Shown here: positions 58,854 to 64,000 of the stretch, piece by piece | Numbering within the stretch: position 1 is the first letter of the stretch | How the letters are laid out: each line of letters opens with the position of its first letter | NCBI GenBank assembly: GCA_020809705.1 | Contig: CP085830.1 | Span: forward strand, 2,356,001 to 2,420,000 | Source of the DNA: Calonectria ilicicola | Taxonomy: Eukaryota > Ascomycota > Sordariomycetes > Hypocreales > Nectriaceae | Direction of reading: 5' to 3' | DNA length: 64,000 nucleotides | Made by a program: the position numbers and the translations under genes | The notes under the pieces: model-generated | What the model was told of the DNA's origin: nothing | Seen by the model: only the letters and a program-made list of their open reading frames with translations | The model's database searches: none

Positions 58854-61800
58854 ATGAGCAACCTTTGGCCCTCGCAGCCCCAGCAAGAGGGCCAAGAGCC
58901 TACACCACCTACCGAAGATGTCGCTGACACAGGCGAAACCACCGATGCGCCCTCCGAGCCCGAGCAAACTGACCTACCTCCCGTGCCCGCACCGCCATCA
59001 CGGCCATCTTTCCAACGCAACGCCATGCAAACAGCCCCCCCTCCCGCTGCGCCGATGGCACCCCCACCTGGCAGTGGTCACCAGCCGACCGATTCGCTCT
59101 CTCTGATGCAGTTGCGACGTATCGTGGCCGAGTTCAACCGCGCCGATCCTGTCGCCTATGACTTTGAATATTCGGATTTAGGTCCACACCCAGAGGAGAT
59201 CGACGAGTGGTTCGTGTACCAGTTCTGGCAATGGGTACGCCTCAATTCTGCTCAGAGAGCTTTTGAGTGGCATTGGCAGCATGAGTTCAAAGCGCAAAAC
59301 GCCTGGGATGACGCCGACAATGACACACGGACACGCTTTATCCAAGCCGCCATCACTGGTGTTCAGTCCAACGATGCTGCGTTGAGGTCGGCTTCTATTG
59401 GGAAGCTGTTATATCTTGTTTTGGGACGATGGGGTGACACGGCTATGCCAAATGCCACCAGTGGAGATCACAAGTCTGTTGCAAGCCTCTCGCAGCTGCA
59501 GGCCATCAAAGCTGGTGTGGAATGTCTCACATCTCTGGAGGGGCTGCCCGTGATATGGGCGGCCCTTCAAAACTGCTTTGAATTGCACTGGTGATTCCGT
59601 TACCTGAAAATTCTAGATTGATCGAAAAGCTAACGATTTCCAGGTCTGGCGATCCTCAGGGTCAGCATGGCAATCTTCAGGAAGCTCAAGATGAGTTGAT
59701 GAATCTCATGACAATCATGTATATTGCGATCCAAGAAACCCTCAATGACCCCGAAGACATGTCGTCCACCTATGGAAAGCTTTGTATGTGTTAAAGATCC
59801 CGTGTTTGTGAGAAAGAGCGGACTAACTGATACTCGGCAGTGGAGCTCAATCCTTCGCTTGTTGACTATATGCTTACTGCTACTTCTAAGCTCCGATGGG
59901 ATGAGCAAAATCTTATGCCGCACACTCAGGTATGTTCCATTCCTGGAATCAAGCGGGCCATTCTGACATGTTAGATCTTCTTGTTGTTCTGGAAATCAAT
60001 TCTTCTCGTATTTGGTGGTACAAAGGAACTCGAGGCTATCAAGAAGGCCACAAGCGAGATAGTCAACGATGGTAAAGAAAAGGAGACCATCACTGCATCA
60101 CCCTTGGACTACCACGTCTTCCGACAAGAAATTACATCGAAATATCCGGCCTACATCCCACCACGGCCCCTGATCCCACTGGAAGCCGACAACACCTCGT
60201 TACTGCCCCCTCTCGCAAACCAGTCCTCCAGGAACGGCTCTAATGGAATAATTCCTGCACCCCCACACGTTCAAAGCGGCGGCACTTCGATCTTAGACCA
60301 ACCTGTTCATATTGCTACGCCAGCACCTTCGCCCCCACCTTCGCCAGGTGTTGGTGGTAAAGGAGGAAAGAAACAAAACTATCAAACAAATCAAAACTTC
60401 CCTTTCATGTATCCACCGCTCGATGCCACTAGCAACAGTGCTGGAGGGAAGCTGCCCCCAGGTTTTAATGATGCTTTGGTAAGTCGAAAGTGGGAGGGCA
60501 GTGACATTCCGGCTTCAATTCTGGAGGCTGGTGAATTGTTTTCTACGAGGGTCAGAATGACGCGGGCGACTCGACAGCTCTGGGAAGAACGGGAACGGTT
60601 CCTCAAATTTGAACGTGGCTGGGATAGTGATGATGGCGACGATGACATTGAAGATCTCGACCTTAACGAACTGACGCTCGAAGAGCGAGAGGTGTTGAAG
60701 GAACTCAAAGCGGAGGAGAGGTTAGAAGAGAAGCAAACAAGACTGTCACCGGCTGAGATGGAGGTTGATTATGGCCCACGACCGGAGCTTTTGAGTGAGC
60801 GCGACAAGCAACGCTTGGTTGCGGTGGAGAAGTTCTACGTGAGTACCTGATTCATCTCTCGTCAAGTTAGTTGCTAACGGATTTGCAGCGCGACGCCTTG
60901 CCACATCTCCAATCCCTCGTCATCGTGCTCTTGCGGCCGATTCTGGTCAATGTCACGGCCATTGTCGCGCAACAGCCTCAACAAATGCCGCCTGGAATGG
61001 GCCGGGGTAATAATCCGGGCATGAACGGCGGTCCATTGGGGAACAAGCCGCAGGACATGCCTGGTCCAAATGGAATGAGAGAGATCCCGGAGCCCTCACA
61101 AGAAGAGATAGATGCCACAAGAACCCGAGAGATTACAGCAAAAGCCATGACGGGCATTCTCCTTCTGCTATTAAAGTGGTTGAAACTATCGCGTAAGTTT
61201 CGCGATCCCTCGCTGATATATACCTTTGAAATACTAACATGAACCAAAAGACGTGCTCAAGTTCGAATATTTAACCCAGCTTTTATTGGACTCTAACTAC
61301 GTCCCTCTTGTTCTTAAGCTTTTCGCCCATCAGGATATCCAACAAGTGGTCGATAGCAAAATGGACCGGGTGGAGAATAGGTAAGCACCAGTCTGATTGC
61401 CCTTCAAGTTTCAACTCACTCACTGTATCAGTTTCTTCCACTTTTGCAATCTGCGGTCCCGGTTTAAGGATACCGCGGCCTCGGACCTAGACCATGATGA
61501 CGAAGAAGATCTGGAAGAGAGCGAAGATGAAGCAGCACCGCCACCGATCAAGAGACGGCGATCGCCACCCGAAGCTCAAGCAGCGCAGGAAGACGATGGA
61601 GACAACAGGAGCAACGATCAACTTCCCACTCGACCCGAAGTTGACGAGCTAGGTTATCCTGTAAACCCTCTTCCTTCCGAACCCATAACCGATTTCTCAC
61701 GCCGCAACTTTTTCTCTCTCATCAATTACTTGAGAGTGATGCAAAAAATATGCAAGAACAAAGCGCACCGGAACCTATTACTGGTGCAGTATAAGTCATC

Positions 61801-62215
61801 CACCATTTTAAGGAAATCCCTCAAAGTGCCGCAGCAAGAACTACGGCTCTACACGCTGAAGTTATTCAAGAACCAGGTTCCTTACTGTGGCCGTAAGTGG
61901 CGCCAGAGCAACATGAGAGTTATCACGGCGGTTTATCTGCACTGTCGACCGGAATTGCGAGACGAGTGGCTTGCAGGCAGTGACGTCGACGCTGAAGTCG
62001 ACGCTGCGCTCCCCCTCGAGCAAGCGCTACGCAGTCTAACGCACTGGCTCAACGTCCGGCGGTACCCAGACAAGATTGCCCCCGAAATTCGAGCGGCCAT
62101 GCGTGATGAGCAGGACTTTTTCTCCAGGGAGCTCGAGAAACTGGATATGAACTGGGCTGAGTTCGCTGCTGATGATGCCATGAATGACCTTGAGCATGTT
62201 GAGGGCTGGGCATAA
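58854..62215 (+). CDS. ham-2: STRIPAK scaffold protein, STRIP/Far11 family (HAM-2)
   Basis: This subunit of the striatin-interacting phosphatase-kinase complex at the nuclear envelope/ER is needed for hyphal fusion in Neurospora. Seven exons: 58854-59590, 59644-59783, 59841-59929, 59975-60838, 60889-61192, 61251-61380, 61432-62215 (1,015 aa). Introns are 45-58 nt, all GT-AG with consistent phase. The N-terminus (about 1-80) is Pro-rich and disordered. The N1221-type helical domain follows (about 80-480, from LMQLRRIVAEFNRADP). A mid-region has GGKGGKKQ and an acidic DSDDGDDDIEDLD. The DUF3402 C-terminal domain ends with NYLRVMQKICKNKAHRNLLL, LRLYTLKLFKNQVPYCGRKW and VITAVYLHCRPELRDEW. A Gln/Met/Gly/Pro insertion (about 700-745) and an acidic/basic segment (KRRRSPP) interrupt it. 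Orthology to Far11/STRIP1 is strong. Confidence 0.95.
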
Positions 62216-63070
62216 AATGCTGGAGTAACGATGGTATGGATAGACAGCGCTGTTTGTTTTATGAGATGATATAGATCATGCAACTGCTCAGATGGATGCT
62301 GGGCCGAGTTCCTCATAATGTGTTCAATCTGAGCGGAAACCTTGTTCGGATCGAGGCAGGATGAGAGCAAAACGATAGCTACGATGGGATAGATGCACTG
62401 ATGAGTGTCAACTGCCTTACAGCGTTAGTTTGGTGGCAACATAAATAAACAAATAAACAAATCAACGGTAGAAAAAAAAACCGAATCCAAAGTGTTTACT
62501 TGGCTCGTCTAACGTTTTACAGTCATCTTACGCACACATATCAAAATAATAAAATAAAAATGAAAATAAAACGAACAATTGTATATATTTATGTGCTTAT
62601 TTATTGTAACATAAAAGATAGCTCTAGTCTTTTCTTTAGATCGTCTTCGGAGTTCTTCAGCAAGACCCCACGCAAATGGCTTCATGGGTGCACCCAGCAA
62701 AATGTATGTATGCACAGAGAGACTTTCTTTATCGTTTGCCGGAAGATGGTGGGGGAAAGGTTGAGGGGGGGGTTAATGGTCCAAGGATTGTTTTTTTTTT
62801 TTTTTTTTAATATTGTCATTCAAAAAAGCTGTCATTACGCATTACTGGGGTCTTGTACATCCCCATCTATTCAACTCATTCCAACGCAAAAGCTGCTTTG
62901 GTTTGCGACCAGGTTGACTACACCGGTCAGCAACACGCTGGGTATCATCAATCTGTATAAGAAATTCAAAAATTTCGCTTTCAATTCCGCCTAGCCCAGC
63001 CAGGATGCTCAATCAACCAGGCAAGTGCCCTTTTTTTTGGTTTCTTTTTCCCTGTGTTTCTTTCTTGTTT
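62216..63070. other. Convergent intergenic region, ham-2 / MARVEL gene
   Basis: This 855-bp AT-rich region with a 20-T run near 62.79 kb holds both 3' UTRs. The 164-codon open frame at 62500-62994 is AT-rich and reads through the homopolymer, so it is not supported. Confidence 0.55.
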
Positions 63071-64000
63071 TCAAGCGCGATCGTATACGCCATCGCCGTA
63101 TCGATACCCTTGTTGATGTGGGTGAGTAGCATGGTCATCAGGATCAGGATAATGAATATAGCCGTAGCCGTCTTGTCGCCCATGGCCCTGAGGCTGTGGG
63201 TAACCATATCCTTGGTTGTCATTGTGTCCACCATAGTTATCATATCCTTGCCCACTGTAGTTTTCATACTTGTGGGCGTTTTCATCGTGCTCTCCAACGG
63301 CGGTGCTATCAGTCCCATGGCTTTCGCGGCTGTCGGCCATCTGGTTAGGTTGCGAGTGCTCAGGGAGCTGGTTTTCCGGATTGACAGGGCGGTTCATGTT
63401 GCGTTTGAAGAGTCCCTTGAAGAATCCTAGCTTGGCGTCGTCACCTACGGTTTGGCCGTCGCCGGCTGCGTATGGATTGTGACCAGCTGCATATTGACCA
63501 TCTCCACCGGGGCCATATCGCTTTTCTCTGTAGTGGTTACGAGCCAGGCCGACAGTTGTCAGGAACGAGAAACAGAAGAAGAAGCTAGTGCAGGATGTCA
63601 GCATGCATACCAACCAAGTTGGGTCGTCGTGGGTGGAAGGTCGGCGCTTACATTGCAATGATGGCAATACCCAGACAGGCAGATTCAAGTTTGCAAGCCT
63701 GGCCATAGGTAGGGATAACAGTGAAGCCACTGCTTCCCTTGGCCTTTTCCGAAGCCTTTCCTGTGCCAAATGGGGTCGTGAGGGTGCCGGTGCAACTGCT
63801 GGCACCTGTTTTGTTGGCTACAGCGACGTAGATGAAGCAAGCGATAAAAGCCGTATCCAGAATGATTCCGAGAAAGGAGGGTAGAGTGCGTCCAGCAAAA
63901 CAGCAGACAAAGAGGAGCGCCCCAATGGCGTAGAGACAGGCGAAACCGGCAATGCCCTCGACGGCACGGACCGAGGTGCTGATGGATAGCTTGCGGTTAT
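63071..64000 (-). CDS. MARVEL-domain membrane protein, partial (5' part outside window)
   Basis: Minus-strand exons are 64000-63652 (continuing beyond the window) and 63584-63071; the 67-nt intron (GTAAGC, acceptor CACTAG) joins IAIIAI to FFFCFSFL. Three hydrophobic segments are visible (GIAGFACLYAIGALLFVCCF, FLGIILDTAFIACFIYVAVA and the joined segment AIIAIFFFCFSFLTTVGLA), and a fourth probably lies upstream. A Cys-containing extracellular loop precedes the last helix (ASSCTG, GQACKLES). This is the usual fungal MARVEL layout. The about 150-residue cytosolic tail is Gly/Tyr/His/Asp/Gln-rich (GYGYPQPQGHGRQ, HPHQQGYRYGDG), low-complexity and prion-like in look. The role is unknown; related proteins organise plasma-membrane domains. 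Family call is probable. Confidence 0.8.

Noticed and set aside
62500..62994. Plus-strand frame of 164 codons after ham-2
   Set aside because: It is AT-rich, reads through a 20-T run and has no domain; more likely 3' UTR.

Overview
This window is nuclear DNA of a filamentous ascomycete, most likely a Sordariomycete and possibly Hypocreales. The evidence is short GT-AG introns (45-125 nt) with CTAAC/CTGAC-type branch points, C-rich leader sequences and Neurospora-type genes (GRG-1/CCG-1, VIB-1, HAM-2, all from family knowledge). No genus can be named from sequence alone. I support 20 protein-coding genes, two of them cut by the window ends, and one tRNA. Most were assembled by joining exons by eye, and phase was checked at every junction.

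Layout. 1-10 kb is dense: 3' part of a DEAH RNA helicase (+), aprataxin (+), AT-hook protein (-), short kinesin-3-like motor (+), class II eIF4E (+). 10-17.4 kb is a minus-strand run: acidic disordered orphan, tRNA-Arg(ACG), LAS1, nine-exon glyoxalase II, centrin-like protein. 17.4-27.7 kb is a gene desert with satellites. 27.7-33.9 kb carries a PfkB sugar kinase (-), NAD kinase (+), EBP-type sterol isomerase-like protein (+) and GRG-1 (-). 33.9-37.8 kb is a second sparse block. 37.8-44.4 kb carries a 7-TM protein (+), dolichyl-diphosphatase (-) and an RWD-RBR ubiquitin ligase (+). 44.4-53.4 kb is a second desert, ending at the Ndt80-type regulator VIB-1 (+). It is followed by a small DUF2011-like protein (+), the STRIPAK subunit HAM-2 (+), and a MARVEL-domain protein (-) running off the end.

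Most genes are housekeeping: RNA helicase, rRNA ITS2 processing, cap binding, NADP supply, methylglyoxal detoxification, dolichol recycling and DNA-end repair. The most coherent functional neighbourhood is VIB-1, DUF2011-like, HAM-2: a regulator of heterokaryon incompatibility and protease response next to a hyphal-fusion scaffold. I recall the same gene order in Neurospora.

I saw no transposon, CRISPR array, biosynthetic cluster or obvious new system. The points most worth a second look are an apparent GA-AG splice donor in the sugar kinase, an intron directly after the centrin start codon, ATGA-overlapping upstream frames before two regulator-like genes, a perfect 30-bp palindrome, and the two large deserts.
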